From: Nostoc sp. FACHB-892
Lineage (GTDB): Bacteria > Cyanobacteriota > Cyanobacteriia > Cyanobacteriales > Nostocaceae
Direction of reading: 5' to 3'
Assembly (NCBI RefSeq): GCF_014698795.1
Contig: NZ_JACJTR010000004.1
Coordinates: forward strand, 124,001-188,000
DNA: 64,000 nt
Part shown: piece by piece, positions 36,606 to 44,673 of the stretch
Layout of the letters: every line of letters begins with the position of its first letter
Numbering within the stretch: position 1 is the stretch's first letter
The notes under the pieces: generated by a model
Seen by the model: the letters and a program-made list of their open reading frames with translations, nothing else
Databases searched by the model: none
Told to the model about the DNA's origin: nothing
Made by a program: the position numbers and the translations under genes

Positions 36606-36645
36606 AACCCCACCCCCAACCCCCTCCCCGCAAGCGAGGAGGGGG
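36195..36645. mobile_element. 40-bp inverted repeats framing the DUF559 gene
   Basis: Left arm 36195-36236 (CCCTCCTCGCTTGCGGGGAG, then runs of G ending TGGGGTT) and right arm 36606-36645 (AACCCCACCCCCAACCCC, CTCCCCGCAAGCGAGG) are reverse complements apart from one inserted base. The left arm lies in the coding sequence and the right arm starts at the stop codon. Similar words (GCAAGCGGGGAGGGGTTAG) end family A copy 4 at about 41962. No transposase is inside. Confidence 0.7.
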
Positions 36646-36673
36646 CTAATTATGTGGTTTTTGATGAGGAGGT

Positions 36674-36769
36674 GCGATCGCAGTAGTGTAATCCAGTCCA
36701 TTTATATTTCTGCGAATCTTTTGATGAGATTATTCTATTAAAATATCCAGTCGGCGTAAAGCTTTAAAT
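36674..36769. repeat. 96-bp duplicated block, copy 2
   Basis: Same sequence as 35924-36019 with four substitutions, again starting exactly at GCGATCGC. It contains the first nine codons of the nuclease-TPR gene (MDWITLLRS) on the minus strand and the end of the Rpn-like pseudogene. Confidence 0.8.
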
Positions 36770-37017
36770 ATAACTTCGGACTTCCAGATGATCCAATACC
36801 GACTTATCTTCGCCATTACGTCGCAGACTTGAACGAGTTTCTCAACGAATATTTGCCCTAATTCTGGATCTTGAACGACTTATTGTAACTCTTTGTTCAG
36901 AAAAGTATAGCCTTGCTTCCAGTCTATTCCTTGGACAGCGACGGGGAAGAAAAATTCAATGTATTCCTGAAAGTAGATTTCTCTGACTTATTTCCAAGCA
37001 CTGTCATATTCGTCATT
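36730..37017 (-). pseudogene. Remnant of an Rpn/putative-transposase-family gene
   Basis: Read on the minus strand, one frame of 96 codons carries NDEYDSAWK, EYIEFFFP, IDWKQGYTFLNKELQ and PELGQIFVEKLV, the recognisable N-terminus of a common cyanobacterial family often labelled Rpn nuclease or transposase (the usual text is NDEYDSAWKE, FFFP, IDW-GY-FLDKELQQVVRD). It is broken by TAA at 36988-36990 and 36880-36882, has no start codon, and is joined to unrelated sequence after about 70 codons. Not functional. Confidence 0.7.
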
Positions 37018-37235
37018 GGAAATTGAGGTGATTTACATCAGTTTTGGAAGTGCGCCCATGTCTTATTATGCCAGAGTTTTGGTAAGTTAGAGGAGTGGGA
37101 GCGCTTTTGAGTCTAGTTGGGTAATATTCCTTTGATTTTGATGTAAGTGGATAAATGAAGTTGGTCTGTCCTATTTAGCGGTAGTGAAATTTTAAAAGAA
37201 TATAATTAGTATTTTTTTATTGGCTTTCTCCATTT

Positions 37236-37538
37236 ATGTATCTTATGTCAAATTTTAGTGCATTCAAGATATTTGATATTGCTCAAAAACTTTTGGGTAT
37301 TGTTGATAAAAATTTACCTGTTGAGCATGAGGAGTTTCATAAAGCTGTTGGAAAACTAAAAAATCTCAAGATTGACGAAGGCTCACTCAAAACAGCTAGT
37401 GAGAAAATCACAGAAAGTGATTTTGATTTTAAACCTTTTTTAGATTACAAGAGTACGCTGGAATCGCTAATTTCAGGCGAAGATCCTAGAAAAATCCCCA
37501 ATATTTATCAGTTATCTAATGAACCAAGTTATTCTTAG
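37236..37538 (+). CDS. Hypothetical soluble protein, 100 residues
   Basis: An uninterrupted ORF; a Met at residue 4 (MSNFSAFKIFDIAQKLL) is the likelier start. It is rich in Lys, Asp and Glu with helical character and no membrane segment or known motif. Neighbours are a pseudogene and a broken DUF4058 gene, so it lies in a region of decay. I do not recognise it. Confidence 0.45.
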   Translation: MYLMSNFSAFKIFDIAQKLLGIVDKNLPVEHEEFHKAVGKLKNLKIDEGSLKTASEKITESDFDFKPFLDYKSTLESLISGEDPRKIPNIYQLSNEPSYS

Positions 37539-37661
37539 AACTCTGAGAATAACCATGTCAAAAATTACTCTTTAATTTTCTAGCAATATGTATCAATCGT
37601 TAAGAAAACACCAAGGTAATCTTGTGATCAGATCAATATATACTTTGAATCTACAGTATTT

Positions 37662-38450
37662 TTAGTTACCGTAAACCTTCTCCCGCAATAGCGCATCCAA
37701 CCAACCAGTATCCCGTTCTAACCACCGTGACACTGGTTCTTGATTGTAATCTATTACCAAATAATAACTTGCGCGGTCATAAATCTCAGTTAATAAACTC
37801 TGCAAATCCACTAATGGTTTACTATCACCAGTTTGCAAAGGCAAAGAAAATGAGGGAATTACATCTTTCACATTAAAGGCATATAAATCAGATTGCGGAC
37901 GATGTTGTGCCCGACTAACCAAAATCCGATAATCATTTTGCGTACCATCCCCAAAAACTAACATTGGTTTCCCGACACGCAACAAATCAATTTCCACCAA
38001 ATGTGTTGAACTTCTCAATACTCGCTACCGCTTAATTTCGTATGCGTTGCTTTCTTCCCCTTTACGTTTATTTTTAGGTGATAAAATTTCAATTACTGTT
38101 ACTAATTTTTTTGTTCCTACCTTTCGCATCTCTAAATATCTCTCATTCACTATCTCAGGCATAGGAACTGTCACCATTTTAGGTTGAACGGCAGGTGCAG
38201 CTACAACTATATTCGGTAGTTTACGATTTATTACTGTCTGTGAATTTTGTACGATTACATCAGGAATACTAACCAAAAGTTTATCATCGCCAGTAGTTTG
38301 ATAAATTCGTTCTTCGATGGCGACAAAATATTTAGGATGTAGTTGAGGAGAGAGGTAATCTGCGATCGCTACTATTAGTCTCCCATATACTCCTGGACAT
38401 AATTCAGGATCTTTTAAATACGGGTTCATTCCTGGAAATGGATAAGTCAT
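37662..38450 (-). pseudogene. DUF4058 family gene interrupted by one amber codon
   Basis: The first 141 codons (38450 to 38028) start MTYPFPGMNPYLKDPELCPG and reach SPKNKRKGEESNAYEIKR, then TAG at 38025-38027. The same frame continues with RVLRSSTHLVEIDLLRVG to 37662. Intact DUF4058 proteins read KRQ-VL-SSTHLVEIDLLR here, so the TAG replaces a Gln CAG by one transition. No frameshift is needed. Both halves otherwise look intact, so the inactivation is recent, or the base is a sequencing error. The family function is unknown. Confidence 0.85.
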
Positions 38451-38519
38451 AACAAATATCTCAAAACCAAATTTTAAACCTAATTCTCAGAGCAAGCTCT
38501 CGAAGAGCGGGGAGGGGTT

Positions 38520-39059
38520 CTAAGAACAAGTAGTAAGGGCTGCACCACATTGATCTTCCCTTGTCAACCAACCTTTAACACCTTGATATTCCACCTGCGC
38601 CCAATCTCCCTGACAGCCTAACAACTTAACAGCTGTATTAGCAGGAATTCTTCGCACTTTTAGGCTTTGTTGATTGGTACTAGCATATAAATCCACGCTA
38701 TTAGTTCCATAGCCCCGCGTTGTTAGTCCTAACTTTGGCACTGATACCCATCCAGTTCCTTGAAAACCATCGCTAGCATTAGTAATCTGTACCCAATTTC
38801 TAGCAGCACCAATAACCTGAACTGTTTCGTTGATGGGGATTTGCCCTAGAATCGTGTTATTTGTACTTGCACCACTCCGCACATTTAAACCTTGCGGATC
38901 TGTATCGGTGACGTAAGCAAAAATATCGCACTTTTGTGGATCAATTGATTTCGCTAAAGCTATTTGATGAGCTATGCCAGTATTGAGTATGACACTAATA
39001 CAACTGAATGCCAATCTTATCACTAAATTTGATGCTGGATTTTTAACTTTTCTTGTCAT
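38520..39059 (-). CDS. Secreted protein with two SH3b domains
   Basis: A 179-residue protein with an N-terminal signal (LVIRLAFSCISVILNTGIAHQIALA). Two bacterial SH3 domains follow: about 50-110 (GLNVRSGASTNNTILGQIP, NWVQITNASDGFQGTGWV) and about 118-172 (SLKVRRIPANTAVKLLGCQGDWAQVEYQGVKGWL). SH3b domains typically bind peptidoglycan or other extracellular ligands. Four Cys residues could form disulphides. No catalytic part; role unknown. Confidence 0.75.
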   Translation of the reverse strand: MTRKVKNPASNLVIRLAFSCISVILNTGIAHQIALAKSIDPQKCDIFAYVTDTDPQGLNVRSGASTNNTILGQIPINETVQVIGAARNWVQITNASDGFQGTGWVSVPKLGLTTRGYGTNSVDLYASTNQQSLKVRRIPANTAVKLLGCQGDWAQVEYQGVKGWLTREDQCGAALTTCS

Positions 39060-39249
39060 AATTTGCTCAAGTTTTTTGCTTCACTATCTAAAATTGGAGC
39101 CTTATTTCTATCTCATAATCTACCCAAAAAAATTAGGGCTAACTTTGTAACATAGTTCTCTAAAAGGGATTTTAGAACTGTAATAACACTCCTAATTTTA
39201 CAAAATTTAGTCATGTGATGTCTACGACGGGATACGCCTACACAGATGG

Positions 39250-39465
39250 ATGAAACACAACAGCATGATTGTGTACTCAAAGTTTATTAATAGTCTATTG
39301 CCTACAAAGCAGTTAACCCCAAATATCCTTAAATTTGAGGATGATTCAGATATTTCTGAATAGGTTGTCTCTGAACTGAATAAAATTGCTGAAAAAATCA
39401 CCACGGAAAGTTCGTGGCGTAAAGGAGATATTTTAATGATTGATAATACTAGGATACTTCAGTGT
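39250..39465 (+). pseudogene. Remnant of a TauD/TfdA-like dioxygenase gene
   Basis: A plus-strand frame starting MKHNSMIVYSKFINSLLP continues LTPNILKFEDDSDISE, meets TAG at 39361-39363, then reads VVSELNKIAEKITTE and WRKGDILMIDNTRIL before losing similarity. The last words match the C-terminal core of TauD-like Fe/2-oxoglutarate enzymes (usually GDVLMLDN-R-LHGR). The His-containing ending and the whole N-terminal part are missing. It is preceded at 39214-39243 by a dispersed repeat. Confidence 0.6.
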
Positions 39466-39510
39466 AAGCTGATAGCCAGCATAGATTTTTGCCAGTTTCT
39501 ACCTAACACG

Positions 39511-41019
39511 TTACCTCATATCATAGCCAAACAAATTCGGGTCTACTTCTCCTAATTGCAACTCTGCCAAACCATATTCCGCCCATCGCCTTTCTACCAT
39601 CGCCGCCACATCTGGGTCAGATTCCAAAGGCAAACCCCATTCATGGTCTGTTTCCGGCGGAATCTTTGTAGTTGCATCAATTCCCATGCGTCCACCTAAG
39701 CCAATTTTTTCACTGGCAAAATCTAACGTATCAAAAGGCGTATTCGGCAAAATAAAGACATCCCGCACTGGGTCAACTTTAGAACTAATCGCCCACACCA
39801 CTTGACGCGGATCGCGAATATTTATGTCTTTATCCACAACAATTACAAATTTTGTGTATGTAAACTGTGGTAAAGCACTCCAAAATGCTAAAGCCGCCCT
39901 TCGCGCTTGTCCCGGATATGCTTTATCAATGGAAATAATCGCCGCTTTGTAACTCAAAGCTTCCATTGGTAGGAAGAAATCGACAATTTCTGATACTTGT
40001 TGCCGCAGTATAGGGGTATAGATGCGATTTAGTGCGATCGCCATCATCGCTTCTTCTTTAGGTGGACGACCGCTAAATGTTGTTAAGTAAATCGGATTTT
40101 TACGATGCGTCATACACTCAAAGCGGATTAACGGCGAATCCTCAACACCGCCGTAATAACCCATGTGGTCGCCAAATGGCCCATCTGGTAAAACTTCCCC
40201 TGGTGTAATCGTCCCTTCTAAGACAAATTCTGAATCTGCGGGAACTTCCAAATCGACGGTTTTACACTTCGCCAATTGCACACCAGAACCGCCGTATAAT
40301 CCAGCAAACAGCCATTCTGATAAATCTACAGGTATGGGTGTGGCAGCTGCCATGATAATTAGAGGATCTACACCAAGTGCGATCGCAACTTCTAATTTCT
40401 TCCCACATTCAGCCGCTTTTCGCAAATGCCTTGCCCCACCCCGCACTGATAACCAGTGAACCGTCATTGTATTCTTAGATTGTAGTTGTAATCGATACAC
40501 ACCTACATTTGGTGTACCAGTTTCACAATCCTTGGTAATTACCAGTCCCAGCGTAATAATCTTGCCAGCATCACCAATATAAGGACGTATTAAAGGCAAC
40601 TTATTTAAATCTAAATCATTACCTTGAAGCACAACTTGCTGACAAGCCGGGAAAAAGTCCCGCCCTGGCTTGGCTTTCACCACATCAAACAGCACTTTCC
40701 CAAAATCTATCGCCTGGGAAATCTTCTTCGGCGGTTTTGGCTGTTGCAGCATACTCAGTTTTTTCCCCAGAGTTTCCAACTCCTCTGGATGCTGCATATT
40801 CATCGCCCAGCAAATCCTTTCCACAGTTCCCATCAAATTCACCGCCACTGGGAAAGAAGCGCCTTTGACGTTTTCAAACAACAATCCTGGGCCACCTTTT
40901 TGCAGCATACGGTTAGAAATTTCAGCAATTTCTAAATTTGGATCAACTAAAGCTGAAATCCGCCGTAATTGTCCTCTTTCTTCCAAAATTTTAATGAATC
41001 CCCGCAAGTCTCTTGCCAT
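39511..41019 (-). CDS. UbiD family decarboxylase
   Basis: A 502-residue protein of the UbiD family (prenylated-FMN dependent (de)carboxylases). Conserved blocks include LLFENVKGASFPVAVNLMGT, RPYIGDAGKIITLGL, LFAGLYGGSGVQLAKC, EFVLEGTITPGE, GPFGDHMGYYGGVEDSP and DATTKIPPETDHEWG. In cyanobacteria this enzyme is thought to decarboxylate the polyprenylated 4-hydroxybenzoate intermediate in plastoquinone synthesis, linking it with sds at 19887. No UbiX is in the window. Single gene, not in an operon with its neighbours. Confidence 0.9.
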   Translation of the reverse strand: MARDLRGFIKILEERGQLRRISALVDPNLEIAEISNRMLQKGGPGLLFENVKGASFPVAVNLMGTVERICWAMNMQHPEELETLGKKLSMLQQPKPPKKISQAIDFGKVLFDVVKAKPGRDFFPACQQVVLQGNDLDLNKLPLIRPYIGDAGKIITLGLVITKDCETGTPNVGVYRLQLQSKNTMTVHWLSVRGGARHLRKAAECGKKLEVAIALGVDPLIIMAAATPIPVDLSEWLFAGLYGGSGVQLAKCKTVDLEVPADSEFVLEGTITPGEVLPDGPFGDHMGYYGGVEDSPLIRFECMTHRKNPIYLTTFSGRPPKEEAMMAIALNRIYTPILRQQVSEIVDFFLPMEALSYKAAIISIDKAYPGQARRAALAFWSALPQFTYTKFVIVVDKDINIRDPRQVVWAISSKVDPVRDVFILPNTPFDTLDFASEKIGLGGRMGIDATTKIPPETDHEWGLPLESDPDVAAMVERRWAEYGLAELQLGEVDPNLFGYDMR

Positions 41020-41372
41020 TGTTCTAATAAAGCTGATTATTTAAGAAGTGTGAAGCGCTTTCTTATATTATGGGGCATAGGGCACTTGTACTGAGCTTTA
41101 CCGTAAAGCCTACGGCATAGCAACTCTTAGAGACGTTACGCGTAGGAACCTAGGAGTACGCTTAGGGCGCAGCCTCTCCAAGAGTTGTATTGGACATGGT
41201 GCATTGGGAAATAGTTTTCCGTGTTCTCCTCTCCTAATTTAGTAAATTATTGGGTTTAATTGGAAATTAACCTATTTAGTAACTGTTCTTAACTGTGTTT
41301 TCCAAAGTATTTAGGTATCTTATTTAGGGATACGCAATTATTTTTGATAAATAAGCGCTAACCTAATCAAAC
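41020..41372. repeat. Spacer with a GC-rich dispersed repeat
   Basis: About 41093-41190 is a dispersed-repeat complex (GCTTTACCGTAAAGCC, ATAGCAACTCTTAGAGACG, TACGCTTAGGGCGCAG, CTCCAAGAGTTG) with internal inverted pairs AACTCTTAGAG/CTCCAAGAGTT. Part of it recurs in reverse at 55005-55065. The rest is AT-rich without a gene. Confidence 0.55.
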
Positions 41373-41489
41373 ATGGCCAGAATATACTATACCTTCCTGG
41401 CAGGCGGCCTTGCTATGTGGCCTCTGCTGGGATTATTTTTTATAAGCTTTAACTGTGCCTTGGTTTTGGGTTTTTCTGAATTTTTCTAA
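41373..41489 (+). CDS. Candidate 38-residue single-span membrane peptide
   Basis: ATG at 41373 to TAA at 41487-41489. The product begins MARIYYTFLAGGLAMW and continues with a fully hydrophobic stretch ending NCALVLGFSEFF, giving one long membrane helix. Small single-helix subunits are common in photosynthetic and NDH complexes of cyanobacteria, but I do not recognise this one. No clear ribosome binding site, so the call is tentative. Confidence 0.35.
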   Translation: MARIYYTFLAGGLAMWPLLGLFFISFNCALVLGFSEFF

Positions 41490-41492
41490 CCC

Positions 41493-41583
41493 AGGACTTA
41501 CGCAAAATACCTCTCAAACTCTTATTCCTCCGTGTTCTCTGTGCCTCTGTGGGTCGATTTTCCGTTACCTGTGTGTAAGTCCT
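41493..41583. repeat. Inverted-repeat element, family C
   Basis: AGGACTTACGCA (41493-41504) pairs with TGTGTAAGTCCT (41572-41583) with one mismatch. The interior contains CCGTGTTCTCTGTGCCTCTG, a phrase repeated inside the family B element at 51421-51445. About 91 bp, no ORF. Confidence 0.55.
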
Positions 41584-41780
41584 ATTAACCTAAGCATTGC
41601 AACATAATGCCATTTCAAAAATCTTTGCAACAAATGTATCAGCAGCTATGCATACATCTGTACGCCCCTATAAATGTTGACAAGAGGATTTTTTAAACAT
41701 CCTTTAATATCAATGTCCGCTTGATTGTTTATTAAACCCGAAGAACTTCACCCCGCCAAAGCTGTGCTTTGTCTCCTTTC

Positions 41781-41968
41781 CTCGCAAGCCTATGATGTAT
41801 ACATAAGTCTTCTAACATTTACCCATAGGCTTTTGCTCCCCCCAACCCCCCTTAAAAAGTGGGGCAAAAACTTCTCAAAGTCCCCCAATTTATCGGGGGA
41901 TTTAGGAGGATCTAAACGCTGTAAGATAACTCTCAAATAATTGTGTGTACACCGTAGCCTCGCAAGCG
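41781..41968. repeat. Inverted-repeat element, family A, copy 4
   Basis: Left arm CTCGCAAGCCTATGATGTATAC plus ATAAGTC and right arm TTGTGTGTACACCGTAGCC plus TCGCAAGCG. The interior has CCCCCCAACCCCCC and TCGGGGGATTTAGGAGGATC pairings as in copy 2. The right side continues into GGGGAGGGGTTAGGAG, the same words seen at the DUF559 inverted repeats. Confidence 0.7.
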
Positions 41969-42139
41969 GGGAGGGGTTAGGAGTGGGGTGCAATGACTGT
42001 GAGAATCGTAATTAATTATGCGGACATGATATAAGAAATATTTTTGTAAGTTTCAAGATTATTAATAATAAATATTTTCTACTAATAATTTTTACAACAT
42101 TCTTAAACTAAGATTTCTAGACTAAAACCTATCAGATGC

Positions 42140-42862
42140 TTAAGTAATAATATTGATTTTACCAGTGTCAATATCGTAACAAGCACTAACAATTTTTAGT
42201 TTACCTTCACGGAGCAAGTTAGCTAAAATAGTTGACTTTTCCTGCAATTTTTCAGTTTGATATTGAATATTGGCAATAACTGCATCTTGCATAATATCAC
42301 CAGTTCTTAACTTTACCCTTTCTACAGATGGTTTGATGCCTTCAATAATCAAACCAATTCTGCCAGGAAGTGGTTCGTTTTTAATTGCTTCTGCGACTGC
42401 ACCGCATCTTTTATGACCCAAAATCACAATCAACTGCGAACCTAATACTGTTGTAGAATATTCCAGACTGCCTATAACCGTATCACTGACAACATTACCA
42501 GCAACTCTAACGACAAATAAATCTCCTAGTCCTTGATCGAAGACGATTTCCGCAGGTACTCTAGAATCTGCACAACCTAATATGGCGGCAAACGGATACT
42601 GAGCTTTAGCAACTAATCGTAGACGTTCTAATGATTGATCGGGATATTTGCGTTTTTGATTGATAAATCTTTGATTACCATCCAGTAAGCGTTTGATAGC
42701 TTCATTAGCACTAACTGGATTAGGGTTATCTGGATGAATATCAGCAACAGCAGTTTGCTCTGTACTCCAAAAGCTATCACCAAAAGCAGTAGCCGCAATA
42801 CCTACTACACTTGCAAATTTTAAGAAATTGCGTCGTCCTACAAATCCATTAATTCGACTCAT
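42140..42862 (-). CDS. Tat-exported beta-carbonic anhydrase
   Basis: About 240 residues from the ATG at 42862. The N-terminus GRRNFLKFASVVGIAATAFG is a twin-arginine signal (RRNFLKF). The beta-class motif CADSRVPAEIVFDQG gives Cys, Asp and Arg, and GHKRCGAV gives the His and second Cys zinc ligands. It interconverts CO2 and bicarbonate, here outside the cytoplasm or in the thylakoid lumen, like the EcaB-type enzyme. An upstream ATG at 42883 is in frame, but the signal layout favours 42862. Not linked to a CO2-concentrating operon here. Confidence 0.9.
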   Translation of the reverse strand: MSRINGFVGRRNFLKFASVVGIAATAFGDSFWSTEQTAVADIHPDNPNPVSANEAIKRLLDGNQRFINQKRKYPDQSLERLRLVAKAQYPFAAILGCADSRVPAEIVFDQGLGDLFVVRVAGNVVSDTVIGSLEYSTTVLGSQLIVILGHKRCGAVAEAIKNEPLPGRIGLIIEGIKPSVERVKLRTGDIMQDAVIANIQYQTEKLQEKSTILANLLREGKLKIVSACYDIDTGKINIIT

Positions 42863-43708
42863 CAATCTACCTGAAAACAACAAAGCTGTTCTCAGGAAGA
42901 TATCAGACTTAACTAAGATGTGAGAGTACCTTATTACACGGTTTAAGAGTCATTTAATCTTCATATTAGATCGTAATTTATAGCTGAAGTAGATAGTAAC
43001 TGTTAACTGTTGGCGGTTAACGGTTATCAGTCATCATGTAAATGTACAAGTTAAATGCGTAACAGCTTATCAGCAAATAATAAACTAAAGCAGCTTCAAG
43101 TTAAATAAATGGGAGCGATCGCTTTGGTATGCTAATATCTCTGCCAAAAATCTTTGCAACATAATGAATCGAATGTAAGAGCGTACATTTGTACGCTCCT
43201 ACATCTGTATAAGGTATTTCATGAAATGGTATGAGTCCATTTGTACTATTTATTTTCTGTTTGATTTCTAGCCAGTTGTGGTGAAGCGATGACGCTTTGC
43301 TCTGCTTGTTTACTGCATCCACCATTTCAGGTAGTTTACAGAGCGTGAGCGTCAACAACTGGCCATTGGGTGGGATTTTTGAGACGGGAATTAATCCCTT
43401 GTAGAATTTTCTCAATGTCCCAGTAACCCTGTTGATATATCAATTAAAACTGCAATATGAAAATTTTGGATGCCAAATTGCCAAAAGCACTCAATCAATT
43501 TTGATTAGGGTAAACATAGACGTTTTTATACCACGAAAAAATGCCCCAGGTTCCCTCTGGAGAAGCTTTACAGGAGTTGTTGTGACTTAGCGGTATATCA
43601 AAAAGTGATGCAGAGCTTTATATATAGGAAGTTCAATACGCCTTCCTGTTGAATTGGGGTTCTGGCAAATCCGATTAATTTGCATTTTGATCATTTTTTC
43701 CTGAATGA
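42863..43708. other. Long spacer between carbonic anhydrase and the RGSGR ORF
   Basis: About 850 bp. It holds half of a dispersed repeat pair at about 43010-43075 (GTTAACGGTTATCAGTCATC, AATGCGTAACAGCTTA; partner at 49735-49808). A hairpin with arms AGCGTACA and TGTACGCT lies at about 43179. AAAAATCTTTGCAACA at 43145 also occurs at 41616. One 104-codon minus-strand frame at 43101-43415 is not convincing. Confidence 0.45.
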
Positions 43709-43819
43709 ATGTCCTGTTTTGCCTTTCTACTCGCTGTAGATGTGATTAGAAAGGCGATTATTAGGGAGAGTTCTTTGAGCATGGATAACGACGGTCGCGG
43801 CAGTGGCAGGAATTATTAG
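43709..43819 (+). CDS. Candidate peptide gene carrying the RGSGR pentapeptide
   Basis: A 36-codon ORF (ATG 43709, TAG 43817-43819) whose last 12 codons read MDNDGRGSGRNY; the RGSGR codons are 43796-43810. RGSGR is the active signal of the heterocyst inhibitors PatS and HetN, which act on HetR. A second start at 43781 would give the 12-residue form, with GGGAG about 12 bases upstream. PatS ends in RGSGR, whereas here Asn-Tyr follows, and no signal peptide of the PatX kind is seen. RGSGR somewhere in six frames of 64 kb has a chance of order 0.2, so this is a candidate only. Confidence 0.35.
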   Translation: MSCFAFLLAVDVIRKAIIRESSLSMDNDGRGSGRNY

Positions 43820-43944
43820 CTTTTGTATTAGTTATATAGATGATAGCGTAGGCGCAGTCCAAACTAGGCATCGCTATCGCCTGGTGAAGTTTCCTTATTT
43901 AAAGTGGTGTTATGTTGAATGGGAGCAAGAGTGATTAAAGATGA

Positions 43945-44673
43945 TTAATGTCTTTTACCTGCTCCCAGATATAGCTCACCCACTTTAGGATCATTCAACA
44001 GTTCTTGACCAGGGCCTGAGATAGCATCGCGTCCCGACTCCAGTACATAGCCGCGATTGGCCATCTCTAAAGCCTTACGGGCATTTTGTTCCACTAATAC
44101 GATCGCAGTACCCGCCTGATTAATTTGTTTAATCTGCTCAAACACTTGTGTCACCAAAATCGGGGACAAAGCAGCAGATGGTTCATCTAAAATCAGCAAA
44201 CTAGGTTCTAACATCAAAGCTTTGCCCATCGCTAGCATCTGGCGTTCTCCTCCAGAGAGAGTACCAGCGCGTTGACGACGGCGATCGCTCAGTCTGGGAA
44301 ACATACTAAATATTTTATCTTTGATTGGTTTCAGGGGAACGTTAAGCACAAACGCGCCCATCTCCAAATTCTCTTCAACACTTAGAGAAGGGAAAACATT
44401 GGCGATTTGCGGTACGTAGCACATTCCTCGTTGAACGATTTGATTGGACTTTAGCCCCACAATATTTTCACCTTTGAAAGTAATTGTGCCTGTGTGGGGG
44501 ATCAAAAGCCCAAAAATTGCTTTTGCTAAAGTAGATTTACCAGCACCGTTCGGGCCAATCACTGTTACCAATTCCCCTGGTGCAACCTGGAAATTTACAC
44601 CTTGCAGGATATCTACATCTTTGATGTATCCAGCGTGGACATTTTGAACATTTAGTAAATAGTCATTTGTCAT
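43945..44673 (-). CDS. LivF-type amino-acid ABC transporter ATPase (NatE-like)
   Basis: A 242-residue ABC ATPase: Walker A GPNGAGKST (39-47), signature LSGGERQ, Walker B LLILDEPSAAL, and the switch His replaced in the usual LivF style (VLVEQNARKAL). It belongs to the branched-chain/hydrophobic amino-acid uptake family (HAAT); in Anabaena NatE is the corresponding second ATPase of the N-I system. No permease or binding protein gene is adjacent, as is common in this group where subunits are scattered. It follows a ferredoxin gene by 70 bp on the same strand. Confidence 0.85.
   Translation of the reverse strand: MTNDYLLNVQNVHAGYIKDVDILQGVNFQVAPGELVTVIGPNGAGKSTLAKAIFGLLIPHTGTITFKGENIVGLKSNQIVQRGMCYVPQIANVFPSLSVEENLEMGAFVLNVPLKPIKDKIFSMFPRLSDRRRQRAGTLSGGERQMLAMGKALMLEPSLLILDEPSAALSPILVTQVFEQIKQINQAGTAIVLVEQNARKALEMANRGYVLESGRDAISGPGQELLNDPKVGELYLGAGKRH

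Noticed and set aside
36435-36701. 88-codon minus-strand frame beginning MDWITLLRS
   Set aside because: Only the first nine codons match the nuclease-TPR protein because of the duplicated 96-bp block; the rest is antisense to the DUF559 gene.
39222-39404. 60-codon minus-strand frame (MVIFSAILFSSET)
   Set aside because: It is antisense to the TauD-like remnant, which explains the open frame.
43101-43415. 104-codon minus-strand frame (MRKFYKGLIPVSK)
   Set aside because: It crosses a hairpin and dispersed repeats, has no ribosome binding site and no recognisable family features.
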